Below are positions 44,499 to 54,204 of a stretch of 64,000 nt of DNA, in pieces; position 1 is the stretch's first letter; every line of letters begins with the position of its first letter. The stretch is from Pseudomonadota bacterium (GTDB lineage Bacteria > Pseudomonadota > Alphaproteobacteria > Sphingomonadales > Sphingomonadaceae), in contig JBCBSU010000002.1 of the NCBI GenBank assembly GCA_039818985.1, positions 62,001-126,000 of the forward strand. Direction: 5' to 3'. The notes beneath the pieces were generated by a model that worked only from the letters and a program-made list of their open reading frames with translations, was not told the DNA's origin and did no database searches. The position numbers were made by a program, and so were the translations under genes.

Positions 44499-45351
44499 AA
44501 TCCAGCCCGATATCCGCCGCCGGGGCCGACTGGGTCAGCCGCCCGACAGAGATGAAGTCGACCCCGGTCTCGGCAATATCGCGGATCGTCTCCAGCGTGA
44601 CGCCACCCGAAGCCTCGGTGACCACCCGACCTCCGATCAGCGTCACCGCACCGCGCAACACTTCGGGCGGCATATTGTCGAGCAGCAAATGGGTCGCGCC
44701 GGCAGCGATCGCGGGTTCGATCTGGTCGATCCGGTCAACCTCGCAGATGATCCGCTCGACCCCGGCCTCGCGCGCACGGCGCACCGCCTCGGCAACGCCA
44801 CCGGCGACCGCGACATGATTGTCCTTGATCATCGCCGCATCCCACAGCCCCATCCGATGGTTTTCGGCCCCGCCCATATGAGTGGCATATTTTTCCAGCA
44901 GCCTGAGGCCGGGAATGGTCTTGCGGGTGTCGAGCAGAGTCGCGCCGGTTCCGGCAATCCGGTCGACATAGGCGCGGGTCAGCGTAGCGATACCGGTAAG
45001 ATGCTGCACCGTATTGAGGGCGCTGCGTTCGGCAATGAGCATCGCACGGCCCTTGCCTTTGAGGCGCATCAGGTCGCTACCGGCAGCGACCGCTGCGCCC
45101 TCTTCGACCAGCGTCTCTATCTCGACATCCGGGTCAAGCACACGAAAAAATGCCTCAGCCAGCGCCAGCCCGGCGACGACACAGTCATGGCGCGCGTCCA
45201 TGACGCCGCTGAACAGCGCATCGGCGGGGATCACGCTCTCGCTGGTAACATCGCGACCGCGGTTCTCCCCGGTCAACGGTCCGCCCATATCCTCTTCCAG
45301 CGTGGCGCGAACGAAGCTGTCAGGATCGAAATTTTTGAGGGTGAAATACAT
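44485..45351 (-). CDS. nadC: Nicotinate-nucleotide pyrophosphorylase (quinolinate phosphoribosyltransferase)
   Basis: A 288-residue enzyme that turns quinolinate and PRPP into nicotinate mononucleotide. LDTRKTIPGLRLLEKYA, GGAENHRMGLWDAAMIKDNH and LLDNMPPE are the family signatures. AAGGA precedes ATG at 45351; the frame is open further upstream but without similarity. nadA lies 2.2 kb away on the same strand, with a class A-like hydrolase, a secreted protein and a divergent gene between; nadB is not in the window. Confidence 0.96.
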   Translation of the reverse strand: MYFTLKNFDPDSFVRATLEEDMGGPLTGENRGRDVTSESVIPADALFSGVMDARHDCVVAGLALAEAFFRVLDPDVEIETLVEEGAAVAAGSDLMRLKGKGRAMLIAERSALNTVQHLTGIATLTRAYVDRIAGTGATLLDTRKTIPGLRLLEKYATHMGGAENHRMGLWDAAMIKDNHVAVAGGVAEAVRRAREAGVERIICEVDRIDQIEPAIAAGATHLLLDNMPPEVLRGAVTLIGGRVVTEASGGVTLETIRDIAETGVDFISVGRLTQSAPAADIGLDFASV

Positions 45352-45438
45352 CGTCCGTCCTTGCCATTGCGCACGGCCAATGTCGAGCGTACAGTCAGGG
45401 ACTTGGCAAATATCCCCGGCTGGGAGATAAACCGATGC

Positions 45439-45915
45439 ATGATCGCCATTTTCCACACGATGCGCCGGATCGCGCTTGCGCTGCCTTTGGTGACGCCCTT
45501 GCTGCTGACCGATGCGCTAGCCCATGGCCATGACAATGTCGATATCGCCGACTTTGGCTGGATCAGCGGGTGCTGGGACAATGGCAAGGGCGATCGCGAA
45601 ATCTGGTCACAGCCCGAAGGCGATATGCTGTTCGGCCATGCGGTGACATTGAAGCAGGGCAAGGCGACGTTTTTCGAGCAGTTGCGCATAGACGCGCGCG
45701 GTGCCGAGATCACTTATTTCGCATCGCCCAATGGCGCGGCGCCGGTACGCTTCGCGCTGGTCGAACGGGGCCCAAAAAGCGCTACTTTTATCAATCCTGA
45801 TCATGATTTCCCGCAGCGCATCGCCTATTGGCGCGATGGCGATGATCTGGTGGCAGTGATTTCGCTCGCCAATGGCAGCCAGCCGCGCATCTTCCGCAAA
45901 TCGCGCTGCCGCTAG
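45439..45915 (+). CDS. DUF6265 family exported protein
   Basis: A 158-residue protein with a signal peptide (MRRIALALPLVTPLLLTDAL, ends ALAHG). The core FGWISGCWDNGKGDREIW, then GDMLFGHAVTLKQGKATFFE and TFINPDHDFPQRIAYWRDGD, matches DUF6265. Function unknown; probably a periplasmic beta-barrel-like fold. Start 45439 or the in-frame ATG at 45460 are both possible. It diverges from nadC and converges with the class A-like hydrolase. Confidence 0.82.
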   Translation: MIAIFHTMRRIALALPLVTPLLLTDALAHGHDNVDIADFGWISGCWDNGKGDREIWSQPEGDMLFGHAVTLKQGKATFFEQLRIDARGAEITYFASPNGAAPVRFALVERGPKSATFINPDHDFPQRIAYWRDGDDLVAVISLANGSQPRIFRKSRCR

Positions 45916-45923
45916 CAGCGATA

Positions 45924-47084
45924 TCAGCAGCCGGGCCAGCCTTCCTCCTCGCAGCGTATGACCGCACGGGTCACCGCCTGCATCAGCACCTGGCGCTCGG
46001 GGATCGGGCGGTTAGTGGCACCAATCATGACCGCAAGCGCATAATGATTGCCGCTGGATGAAACCAGCAGGCCGACATCATTATAGGCGGTAGAAAGCTT
46101 TGCCAGATCCTGTCCGGTGCCGGTCTTGTGCGGCAAGGTCCAGCCCGCTTCCAGACCACCGCGCAGCCGCTTCGGCCCGGTCTTTGATTGCGTCATCAGG
46201 CCGATAAGATAGGCCGTCATTTCGGGTGAAAGGAGCTCGCCGCGCTGTAGCCGGGCCAGCGCTTCGGTGATCGCCAACGGTGTCGCGCCATCGAGCGGAT
46301 CGGCAAGATAGGCGCCGAGCGAGCGCGCTCTCAGCCGCATCGGAATCTGCTCGCGCGTGCGCCAGAAGGTGCGGCCGGTGGAGAAGCTGTCATCCCATTG
46401 CATCCCGGCAATGCGCATTTGCAGCGTCTTTTCACCCGGGCTGACGGCGATGCCGTCAAGCTTGTTGTCCGCCAGGAAGCGCTGCACCGCCGGCTGGCCT
46501 CCGGCGCGGCGGAACAGCGCATCATTGGCGGTATTGTCGCTGCGCGTCATCGCCAGCGTCAGCAGTTCGGCTATGTCGGTGGTATAGCTGCCATTGCCGA
46601 TGCGGCTACGGATCGGCTGATGAAAGATGGTAAGGTCGGCGCGGGTCAGCGTCATCGGCTCATCAAGCGCGATATCGCTGCTATCGACCTGGTCGAGTGT
46701 GGTCAGCGCCACCCAAAGCTTGCTGACGCTCTGCTGCGGATAGCGTCGGCCGGCATCATGGCCCACGACCCAGCCTTTTTCGACCGCGCGGATCGCAATG
46801 CCGACATCGCCATCAAAGGCGGCACCCAGCATGGCAATCTCGTCCGCCAGCCGCCGCGGCGCGGGTGGGCCTGTGTCGGCGGCATCAATCGGCGCTTCCA
46901 TCACCGACCGGTTGGCGGCGCCATCGGCGACGGCTAGCATATTGGCGGTCCGCGCCGCCGTCTCGCCATAGCCGCCATGCCACCAGCCATAGACCGCAAA
47001 AGGCATGGCCATTAGCAGCAGCGGCAAAAGCAGCCAGAGATAACGGCGTTTCCTGCGCCGGCGATGGATATATCGCTGCGTCAT
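45924..47084 (-). CDS. Membrane-anchored class A beta-lactamase-like serine hydrolase
   Basis: A 386-residue protein with an N-terminal anchor (residues 15-36) after a very basic start. Class A motifs are present: SVSK (119-122), SDN (182-184) and KTGTG (320-324). The omega-loop ExxLN of true class A beta-lactamases is not evident between SDN and KTG, and there is an insertion of about 60 residues there (FSTGRTFWRTREQIPMRLRA). It may be a peptidoglycan- or ester-acting relative rather than a resistance enzyme. It follows the secreted protein of the nadA unit by 44 bases. Confidence 0.82.
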   Translation of the reverse strand: MTQRYIHRRRRKRRYLWLLLPLLLMAMPFAVYGWWHGGYGETAARTANMLAVADGAANRSVMEAPIDAADTGPPAPRRLADEIAMLGAAFDGDVGIAIRAVEKGWVVGHDAGRRYPQQSVSKLWVALTTLDQVDSSDIALDEPMTLTRADLTIFHQPIRSRIGNGSYTTDIAELLTLAMTRSDNTANDALFRRAGGQPAVQRFLADNKLDGIAVSPGEKTLQMRIAGMQWDDSFSTGRTFWRTREQIPMRLRARSLGAYLADPLDGATPLAITEALARLQRGELLSPEMTAYLIGLMTQSKTGPKRLRGGLEAGWTLPHKTGTGQDLAKLSTAYNDVGLLVSSSGNHYALAVMIGATNRPIPERQVLMQAVTRAVIRCEEEGWPGC

Positions 47085-47128
47085 CGGGGCATATTACGCG
47101 ATAAGCGCCACGACGGGAAACGGGTTAA

Positions 47129-47599
47129 CTATGGTGCTGGCATCTCGGCGGCGATCGCCTGGTCAACAAAGTCGATAATCTCCTTCACCGATACGGTGAA
47201 AACGCCGCCCTGCGCTTCTTCCCAGGCAGCAATTCCCTGCTGCACCGCACTTGGCAGCGGGAACTCAACGTCACTGTCATCCAGGCGGACCACACTGTCA
47301 TCAAGGGTTTGGCGCGATACCGGCGTATGCGGCAAGACAGAACCTACCGCCTTGTTGGAAAAGGATATTCCGACAATGCTGAGATGGAACACTTCCATAG
47401 GTTCTTCGGCAGGGCCGATAAGCTCAATCTTCTGTATCTTGAGCAATGAGCCTTCTTCGCCTGCGCGGGTATCATATGCCCAGATCTGGCCTTCGGCATA
47501 GGCATGGTCGGCTGGATTATCGCCGGTATTGGCCAATAACAGGCCAGCCAGCAGACACAGAAGAAACGATGCCAAAGGCCTGATGTGCAAAACCCTCAC
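47129..47599 (-). CDS. Secreted protein of unknown function in nadA operon
   Basis: A 156-residue protein with a signal peptide (to about residue 24, LLLANTG). The mature part has YAEGQIWAYDTRAGEEGSLLK and later EVFHLSIVGISF, a small mixed alpha/beta pattern. The start overlaps the nadA stop by 4 bases (ATGA), which shows co-translation with nadA. No family recognised with certainty. Confidence 0.75.
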   Translation of the reverse strand: MRVLHIRPLASFLLCLLAGLLLANTGDNPADHAYAEGQIWAYDTRAGEEGSLLKIQKIELIGPAEEPMEVFHLSIVGISFSNKAVGSVLPHTPVSRQTLDDSVVRLDDSDVEFPLPSAVQQGIAAWEEAQGGVFTVSVKEIIDFVDQAIAAEMPAP

Positions 47600-48603
47600 C
47601 CCTTATGCGCCAGGTCCTTCGGCCCCAGATCGCCCTGGCCGACCGAACCGCCGGACATTTCCATCATCCGGTCGAGCGATTTCTTCGCTTCCAGCCGCAG
47701 CTCCTCCTCGATCTCGATGCGTGGTTCGAGGTCGCGCAGCGCGAAATATAGCTTCTCCAGCGTGTTGAGCGCCATATAGGGGCAGATATTGCAGTTGCAG
47801 TTGCCGTCGGCACCCGGCGCGCCGATGAATGTCTTTTCCGGCACCGCTTTTTCCATCTGGTGGATGATATGCGGCTCGGTGGCGATAATCACCGTATCGG
47901 CATCGGTCTCCTTGGCGAATTTGAGGATCGAGCTGGTCGAACCGACATGATCGGCATGGTCAATGATATAGGACGGGCATTCGGGGTGCGCCGCGACCGG
48001 GGCGCCGGGATGCTCAGCCTTGAGCTTGACCAGCTCGGTTTCGCTGAATTTCTCATGCACGATGCACACGCCCGGCCATAACAGCATGTCGCGACCGAAT
48101 TTGCGCGCCAGATAGCCGCCCAGATGTTTGTCCGGACCGAAGATAATCGGCTGGTCATCGGGAATTTGCTGCAGGATGGTCTCGGCGCTGGACGAGGTGA
48201 CGATGACGTCGCTGAGCGCCTTCACCTCGGTCGAGCAGTTGATATAGGTCAGCGCGATATGATCGGGATGCTCTTCACGAAACGCACGGAATTTATCCGG
48301 CGGGCAGCTATCCTCGAGCGAGCAGCCGGCGTCCATGTCGGGCAGCACCACGATCTTGTCCGGCGACAGGATTTTCGCGGTCTCGGCCATGAAACGCACA
48401 CCGCAAAAGGCGATGACATCGGCATCGGTCTCCGCCGCCTTGCGCGACAATTCAAGCGAATCGCCGACAAAATCGGCGAGATCCTGAATCTCCGGCTTCT
48501 GATAATAATGCGCCAGAATGATGGCGTTTCGCTCCTTGCGCAGGCGGTCAATCTCGGCCCTGAGGTCGAGGCCGGCAAGGCTCTCACGGTTGATTGCGGA
48601 CAT
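47596..48603 (-). CDS. nadA: Quinolinate synthase
   Basis: A 335-residue [4Fe-4S] enzyme that condenses iminoaspartate with dihydroxyacetone phosphate to quinolinate. ILAHYYQKPEIQDLADFVGD, LPDMDAGCSLEDSCP and GNCNCNICPYMALNTLEKL contain the expected cysteines. Length is normal for NadA. It is first in a unit with a secreted protein and a class A-like hydrolase. The iminoaspartate source (nadB or aspartate dehydrogenase) lies elsewhere. Confidence 0.96.
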   Translation of the reverse strand: MSAINRESLAGLDLRAEIDRLRKERNAIILAHYYQKPEIQDLADFVGDSLELSRKAAETDADVIAFCGVRFMAETAKILSPDKIVVLPDMDAGCSLEDSCPPDKFRAFREEHPDHIALTYINCSTEVKALSDVIVTSSSAETILQQIPDDQPIIFGPDKHLGGYLARKFGRDMLLWPGVCIVHEKFSETELVKLKAEHPGAPVAAHPECPSYIIDHADHVGSTSSILKFAKETDADTVIIATEPHIIHQMEKAVPEKTFIGAPGADGNCNCNICPYMALNTLEKLYFALRDLEPRIEIEEELRLEAKKSLDRMMEMSGGSVGQGDLGPKDLAHKG

Positions 48604-48841
48604 AGGCGGGGTTCCCTGTCAATATATGGCGTAGCGCCATTGGCGACGGCCAATCGCGGCATGTTTGCCAGTGATATAGCGATTTTTGCGCTCTTTTCGA
48701 GCAAGAAAGCCTTTGGGGTCGCCAAGTCAAAGCGGAGTCCGGGTCGCATCACTGCAATTTGCCGCCGCATCGCTATAGTAAATAACTGCAAAAACACGAA
48801 TCGACCGACCCGCAAAGGGCGGCACCCGGGAGAATGCCATC

Positions 48842-50458
48842 ATGTACAAGGTTGCGCTGAGCGAATCCTATTTTCCTGCACAGACCGATACCCGATATCG
48901 CGAGATGACGATCGATGCGGTTCTGCGCGAGCAGGCGGAACGCATCGGCGACCGGAAAGCGCTGCGCGAGGTGCTGGCCGACGGCACGATAGGCCGCGAA
49001 TGGACCTATTCCGGACTGCTGAGCGATGCCGAGAAAACCGCGCGGGCACTGGCATCGCGCCACCCGCAGGGCGCCCGCATCGCCATTTTTGCCGGCAATT
49101 GCCCCGAATGGGTAATGCTGGAATATGGCGCGGCGCTGGCCGGGCTGACGCTGGTGACGATCAACCCTTCCTTCACCCCGCGCGAGGTGAAATATGTGCT
49201 CGAGCAATCCGGGGCCGAGGCGATCTATTACACACCCGTGGTGCGCGGTGCCGAGCTGAAGCCGATTGTCAAGGCTGCCTGCCAAGACCTGCCAGCGGTG
49301 ACCAACCAGATTGATGTGACCGATGACGACGCGCTGTTCGCCGGGCATGACGTCGGCGAACTGCGTCAGACCGAACCGCGTTCGATCGTGCAGATTCAAT
49401 ATACCTCCGGCACCACCGGCTTTCCCAAGGGGGTGTTGCTGCATCAGCAGGGGTTGTTGCAGAGCAATTTCGACGTGTTCCACCGCCTCGGCATCGAAGC
49501 GGGCGACGGCTTTGTCTGCCCCTTCCCGCTGTTCCACACCGCCGGCAGCGCGGTCAGCGTTTTGGGCTGTCTGACCATGGGGGCAACGCTGATCCTGGTC
49601 TCCGCCTTCGACCCCGCTGCGATTGTCGGCGTGATCGAACGTGAGCGGCCCAAAGTGCTGGGCGGGGTGCCAACCATGCTGATCGCGATCATAGAGGCGG
49701 CGCGGACCATGGGCGCCGATTGCAGCTCGATCAAGACCAGTGTCGGCGGCGGCGCGCTGATGGCACCCGAACTGATCCGCGGCGGCAAACAGGTATTCGG
49801 CGCGCCGACGCTGATCGTCTATGGCCAGACCGAATCTTCGCCGGTGATCACCCAGACCTGGGCCAGCGACAGCGAAAACGACCTGACCGGGACCATCGGC
49901 CAGCCACTGCCGCATCTTGAAGTGTCGATCCGAGATACCGGCGACAACAGTGTCTGCGCGATCGGTGCGCAGGGGGAAATCTGTGTGCGCGGCTATAGCG
50001 TGATGCAGGGCTATAACGACAATCCCGAAGCCACGGCGGCAGCGATCGACAAGGATGGCTGGCTGCACACCGGCGATCTCGGCACCATGGACGAACGCGG
50101 CTATTGCCGGATTACCGGGCGGGTGAAGGAAATGATCATTCGCGGCGGCGAAAATCTGTTCCCGGCAGAGATCGAAGCGGCAATGCTCGAGCATCCGATG
50201 GTCGCCGAAGTCGCGGTCGCCGGGGTGCCCGACGACAAATGGGGCGAGATTGTCGCCTGCTTCATGCGCGCTGCCCCCGGAGAAAAACCGAGTGCCGATG
50301 AACTGAAAGCCTTTATCCGCGAGCGCCTGTCACCGCAGAAAACCCCGGCGCACTGGATCTGGGTCGAGAAATGGCCGCTTACCGGCTCGGGCAAGATCCA
50401 GAAATTCGCGCTGAGCGAGGCCTTTGTGCGTGGGGAATATGAAGGGTGTGAGGCGTAG
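48842..50458 (+). CDS. AMP-dependent acyl-CoA synthetase/ligase
   Basis: A 538-residue ANL-family enzyme that activates a carboxylic acid as the adenylate and then CoA ester. The P-loop-like motif is QIQYTSGTTGFPKGVLL; later motifs are VYGQTESSPVI, GWLHTGDLG and RVKEMIIRGGENLFPAEIE, with the catalytic lysine in LTGSGKIQKF. It resembles FadD/medium-chain ligases; the acid is not known. It diverges from nadA with 238 bases between. Confidence 0.92.
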   Translation: MYKVALSESYFPAQTDTRYREMTIDAVLREQAERIGDRKALREVLADGTIGREWTYSGLLSDAEKTARALASRHPQGARIAIFAGNCPEWVMLEYGAALAGLTLVTINPSFTPREVKYVLEQSGAEAIYYTPVVRGAELKPIVKAACQDLPAVTNQIDVTDDDALFAGHDVGELRQTEPRSIVQIQYTSGTTGFPKGVLLHQQGLLQSNFDVFHRLGIEAGDGFVCPFPLFHTAGSAVSVLGCLTMGATLILVSAFDPAAIVGVIERERPKVLGGVPTMLIAIIEAARTMGADCSSIKTSVGGGALMAPELIRGGKQVFGAPTLIVYGQTESSPVITQTWASDSENDLTGTIGQPLPHLEVSIRDTGDNSVCAIGAQGEICVRGYSVMQGYNDNPEATAAAIDKDGWLHTGDLGTMDERGYCRITGRVKEMIIRGGENLFPAEIEAAMLEHPMVAEVAVAGVPDDKWGEIVACFMRAAPGEKPSADELKAFIRERLSPQKTPAHWIWVEKWPLTGSGKIQKFALSEAFVRGEYEGCEA

Positions 50459-50475
50459 CTGCACGGATACCGCCT

Positions 50476-51555
50476 TCATTCTTCCGCCGCTGACAGTTCT
50501 TTCAGGCCAAGCTGCGTTATATCGGCATGTGTCTCTTGTCCCCGCCGCATACCGCCCATGATATAGGCATTTTCATGATCAAAAATCAGGGCACGATGGT
50601 CCATGCTGGCTTTGGAGAGTGGTGCAAATTGCGTCCACTGATCGGTGTTTACATCATAGCCAAATAGGGCAGATGATGGCTCTGAGGGAATATCGTCATA
50701 GCCGATGCCATCATAATTATAGGGGTTGTCGCTGCCGCCTGCGAAAATCACTTGTTCCAATGTCGCATTACCCGCTGCGGCCATGCGATAAAGCGGTTTG
50801 CCCGGATGTGCCTTAACCCGCCGCCAGCGAATTATTGCCGGGTTATCCGGATCAATATCCCCGCGCCAGACCTCATCTGACGGCCCATATTTGGGGCTGT
50901 CCGGTTCATCGCGCACCAGCACACCATCGGCGATGACAAGGCTGTTGCCGACAATGCCGCCGGCGTGACCAAAGACCGGTGCGCCCGGATAGTCGCTCGC
51001 GCCGAACCAGCTGTCGGTCTGGCTATCATAGACCTGCACAAGCGAGACATTACCGATATCGTGCCAGCCGGAGACGAGATAGATATAGCGATCCATATAG
51101 GGCAGTGCGACGCTGTCATCGACCGGCACCGGCATATTGGCAAGCCTGGTATAGCTTTCGGTCATCGGATCGAAGCGATGGACATAGGGCAGCGATTTTT
51201 CGCTGCCATCTTCAGCGACACTATAGCCACCAAAGATATAGATATCTTCGCCCAGCGTTACCGCGACGCTGGCCAAACGCCCTTCTGGACCTGGAACATC
51301 GGCAATGGCTCTGCAACGGCGGCGCTGGATCGGGCAGGCAAAGGCGATGTTGCGCGCATCGGCCCAGCTCTTGCCGGCAGCCAGGCCATTAAAGCTGTAG
51401 AGCGTCACACCGTCTTTACCCGCTGCCAGGGCGGCCGCATTATTGCTTATGGCTTCAGGCAGGACAAAGGGTTCCGCACCGATATCCTCATGACCAGCTT
51501 TATCACAGGACGTAAGCGCCAGGCCCAGAAGCAGGGCAAGCGATGATAGCCGCAT
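50476..51555 (-). CDS. Kelch-repeat beta-propeller lipoprotein
   Basis: A 359-residue protein with leader MRLSSLALLLGLALTSC, a lipobox. Kelch-like blades recur (IYIFGGYSVAEDGSEKSLPY, YIYLVSGWHDIGNVSLVQVY, QVIFAGGSDNPYNYDGIGYD, ALIFDHENAYIMGGM). ATG at 51555 overlaps the stop of the upstream MBL gene as TGATG, so translation is coupled; a 51573 start is less likely. Probably a periplasmic binding or scaffold protein; ligand unknown. Confidence 0.82.
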   Translation of the reverse strand: MRLSSLALLLGLALTSCDKAGHEDIGAEPFVLPEAISNNAAALAAGKDGVTLYSFNGLAAGKSWADARNIAFACPIQRRRCRAIADVPGPEGRLASVAVTLGEDIYIFGGYSVAEDGSEKSLPYVHRFDPMTESYTRLANMPVPVDDSVALPYMDRYIYLVSGWHDIGNVSLVQVYDSQTDSWFGASDYPGAPVFGHAGGIVGNSLVIADGVLVRDEPDSPKYGPSDEVWRGDIDPDNPAIIRWRRVKAHPGKPLYRMAAAGNATLEQVIFAGGSDNPYNYDGIGYDDIPSEPSSALFGYDVNTDQWTQFAPLSKASMDHRALIFDHENAYIMGGMRRGQETHADITQLGLKELSAAEE

Positions 51556-52439
51556 CACACGATAAGGACCCATTGCTCATCATGTTGTTGCGTAACCAGC
51601 CCGCGGTTTCGCAGATCAATCAGGTGCGCCAGCACCGATCGGCCTGCGGCGCCGAACAGCCGCGGGTCGATCCCCTTATACATTTCCGGTACCATCGCCT
51701 TGATCGTTTTCGGGCCATTCTCGATCTGCTTGAGAATCTGTTTCTCGCGCTGCTTGCGATGGCCCATCATACTGCGCACCAGCTGGCGCGGCTTGTCAAT
51801 CTGCGGTCCGTGCGCCGGATAATAGACCTTGTCCTCGCGATCATGCACCTTCTGCATCGAGGCCATATAGGCGGCCATATCGCCATCGGGCGGCGAGATG
51901 ACGCTGGTCGACCAGCCCATGACATGGTCGCCGGTGAACAGTGCCCCGCTCTCAATGACAGAATAGCACAAATGGTTGCTGGTATGCCCCGGTGTCGCCA
52001 CCGCCTCCAATGTCCAGCCATCGCCGGAAATCCGCTCACCATCCACCAGCACCCTATCGGGGGCATAGCTGATATCGAACGCCTCATCTGCGCGTGGCCC
52101 GTCATCATTCAGCACCAGAGGCGCACAGCCGATAATCGGTGCACCGGTTGCCTCGGCCAGCGGTGCCGCGGCGGGGGAATGGTCGCGATGGGTATGGGTG
52201 CAGCAGATCGCGACAATCTTTGCCTCGCCGGCGGCGGCGATGATTGCGGCGATATGGTCGGGATCGGCAGGCCCGGGGTCGATCACCGCACGGTCACTGG
52301 CATTGCCGACCAGATAGGTCTGGGTGCCGGTAAAGGTGAAGGGCGAGGGATTGTCCGCCAGTACCCGTGTCACCAGTGGCTCCAGCTGTTCGCACAGTCC
52401 GGTTGGATACGGTTTTTCAGGAAGGGTCGACAGGCTCAT
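51555..52439 (-). CDS. MBL-fold hydrolase, LACTB2-like with C-terminal winged helix
   Basis: A 294-residue cytoplasmic protein. CTHTHRDHSPAA holds HxHxDH; TPGHTSNHLCY and LFTGDHVMGWSTSV supply further ligands; residues about 225-294 form a winged-helix tail as in LACTB2-type nucleases. The order fits the glyoxalase II/LACTB2 group; RNA cleavage or thioester hydrolysis are both possible. It is translationally coupled to the Kelch lipoprotein. Confidence 0.87.
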   Translation of the reverse strand: MSLSTLPEKPYPTGLCEQLEPLVTRVLADNPSPFTFTGTQTYLVGNASDRAVIDPGPADPDHIAAIIAAAGEAKIVAICCTHTHRDHSPAAAPLAEATGAPIIGCAPLVLNDDGPRADEAFDISYAPDRVLVDGERISGDGWTLEAVATPGHTSNHLCYSVIESGALFTGDHVMGWSTSVISPPDGDMAAYMASMQKVHDREDKVYYPAHGPQIDKPRQLVRSMMGHRKQREKQILKQIENGPKTIKAMVPEMYKGIDPRLFGAAGRSVLAHLIDLRNRGLVTQQHDEQWVLIV

Positions 52440-52537
52440 GCCTGGCTAGTGCCACGAAAACAGCCGAAAATAAAGCAGTCTGGTGGTAAAACGGGCAGCG
52501 CTTCCGGCGATCACAGGGGGACGCACTGCCCGCCTTG

Positions 52538-52573
52538 CTCCTCCAGCTGCACATGCGCATGCAACCGGAGGAG
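52538..52573 (-). terminator. Hairpin after the second M56 gene
   Basis: CTCCTCC (52538-52544) pairs with GGAGGAG (52567-52573), with CATGCGCATG at the tip. It lies 15 bases after the M56 stop. A second stem, CGGGCAG near 52493 with CTGCCCG near 52526, lies further on. No strong T-run. Confidence 0.4.
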
Positions 52574-52587
52574 ACAGGACAAAAGCG

Positions 52588-54204
52588 TCAGCCGCGTTCA
52601 GCCTCGAGCCGCGCAATCTGGCGGTCGAATGTCTTCATCAGCTTTTTGCGCAGTTTTTCCGGAATGTCGGTTTCCCGGGCAATATCGTCACGGGCTTCGC
52701 GCAGTCCTTCGAGCGCACCGGCGCGCGCCTCGGCCAGCCGCTCGGCACTGCATACCCGAACCCTCAGCAGGGTGCGGCCATCCTTGCTGCTGGAGGTGAC
52801 TTTCTCGGTCTCCTCGCCCTCGGAACAGTCACGCGAAAAGCTGAGCTCCGGGATCATCGCTTCGACATCGAGATTCTCCAGCGACTCAAACGCCATTGCA
52901 CGGGCCTCGACTTCAGCCTGGCGGGCGCTGGCTTCGGCCTCGGCACGAATGGCTTCGACTTCAGCCTCGCTCAACTGCGCCTTGACCATCATCGCGCGCG
53001 CCTTGGCCTCTGCCCTGGCGGCTTTCTTCTCGACGATCTCGCGTTCGATCATGACGACCTTTTTGTCAGCCATGGCCAGTTCGACCACCACAGTGTCAGT
53101 CGGTGCCTCAGGCTTCACGACAGCCACGGGCTTCGGTGCAACGGGCGCCACCATGGCAGCGGCTGCAACCGACGGAACCGGAGCCACAGCCTTTACCGGC
53201 TTGACCACACAGGCATAGCTTACCGTGGCAGTCAGAGCGAGGGCAGCCGCAGTACCCCCCAGCATACTCGCGGAGCCAAGAATATGGCGCGCACGCGATT
53301 TGGGTTTCTGATTCATGAGAATAAGCCTCTCTTTCAACTTGTTTCTGGGCGTGAGTGGGCTCCCCAAAGCCAATGTGCGTCCCGTCGCTGCCTTGGCGAT
53401 CAGACGGCTATATTGTGCGCGTTCCTCGGCATCGGCGCTGGCCAGGACACGGGCGTCACATGCCGCCTCCTGATCGAAGCGGAAATAGCGATAGGCAATC
53501 CAGGCGAGTGGATTGAACCAGTGCAGCGCCAGCAGGATTATGGCGGCGAAATTGGCCCAAAGGTCGCGCGCCCGGTGATGCGCCAGTTCGTGGCGCAGCG
53601 CCAGATGCTGCTCGGTTTCCGTGTAACGCAGCGAGAAATCGACCGGCACCGCGATGTAGCGACGGAGCACGCCAAAGGCGAACGGCCCTTCTATGCCCGC
53701 AACCTCGATCACGCGAATATCGCCAATGCGGCGCAACTCACGCGCATCGACAAGGATTTCGCGTCGCTGCTGCAGATAAATGGCGAGTTCGACGATCAGG
53801 AAGATCGCGGCACCGCCGAGCCAGACAACCATCAGCACCGGCCAGATATCGAAGTCCGTCAGGCCGACGCCGACGGTCTGCTCGGCAAGACCCGATGGCG
53901 GCAGGTCGCGTCCCTGTGCGGACGCCCCTGCCGCCACCCGGCCGGCAATATCGCTGCCCCATGCGGTGACCGGCGCTTCGATGACCACCTTTTGCGAGAA
54001 AGCCGGCAGGAACAGCCGTGCCAGCGGGATCAGCCACAACAGATAGCCGAGTTGCGGCCCGAAGAGATGTGCCACCGGGCGGCGGAGAAGCATCACGATG
54101 ACGATAAGCAGCGCCGTGGCCACCAGCGTATCGCTGCTCCACAACAGCCAGGTATCGGCGGAAAACAGATGTGCGAGGGTGTAGTTTCCGGTGAAGTCGC
54201 TCAT
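52588..54204 (-). CDS. M56 (BlaR1-type) membrane metallopeptidase with coiled-coil tail
   Basis: A 538-residue sensor-protease, second of its type here. Membrane helices near 25-42, 50-68 and 118-143 precede the zinc motif HELAH (205-209) and DQEAACD (about 244-250). After a fourth helix (about 312-335) the periplasmic part is a long Ala/Glu/Lys coiled coil (AARAEAKARAMMVKAQLSEA and on) with two cysteines (SRDCSEG, VRVCSAE) and no penicillin-binding domain. Its start overlaps the BlaI-type gene by 4 bases. The likely role is signal-dependent removal of that repressor. Confidence 0.87.
   Translation of the reverse strand: MSDFTGNYTLAHLFSADTWLLWSSDTLVATALLIVIVMLLRRPVAHLFGPQLGYLLWLIPLARLFLPAFSQKVVIEAPVTAWGSDIAGRVAAGASAQGRDLPPSGLAEQTVGVGLTDFDIWPVLMVVWLGGAAIFLIVELAIYLQQRREILVDARELRRIGDIRVIEVAGIEGPFAFGVLRRYIAVPVDFSLRYTETEQHLALRHELAHHRARDLWANFAAIILLALHWFNPLAWIAYRYFRFDQEAACDARVLASADAEERAQYSRLIAKAATGRTLALGSPLTPRNKLKERLILMNQKPKSRARHILGSASMLGGTAAALALTATVSYACVVKPVKAVAPVPSVAAAAMVAPVAPKPVAVVKPEAPTDTVVVELAMADKKVVMIEREIVEKKAARAEAKARAMMVKAQLSEAEVEAIRAEAEASARQAEVEARAMAFESLENLDVEAMIPELSFSRDCSEGEETEKVTSSSKDGRTLLRVRVCSAERLAEARAGALEGLREARDDIARETDIPEKLRKKLMKTFDRQIARLEAERG

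Noticed and set aside
48773-50194. 473-codon frame opposite the acyl-CoA ligase
   Set aside because: Antisense shadow of a gene with all ANL motifs.
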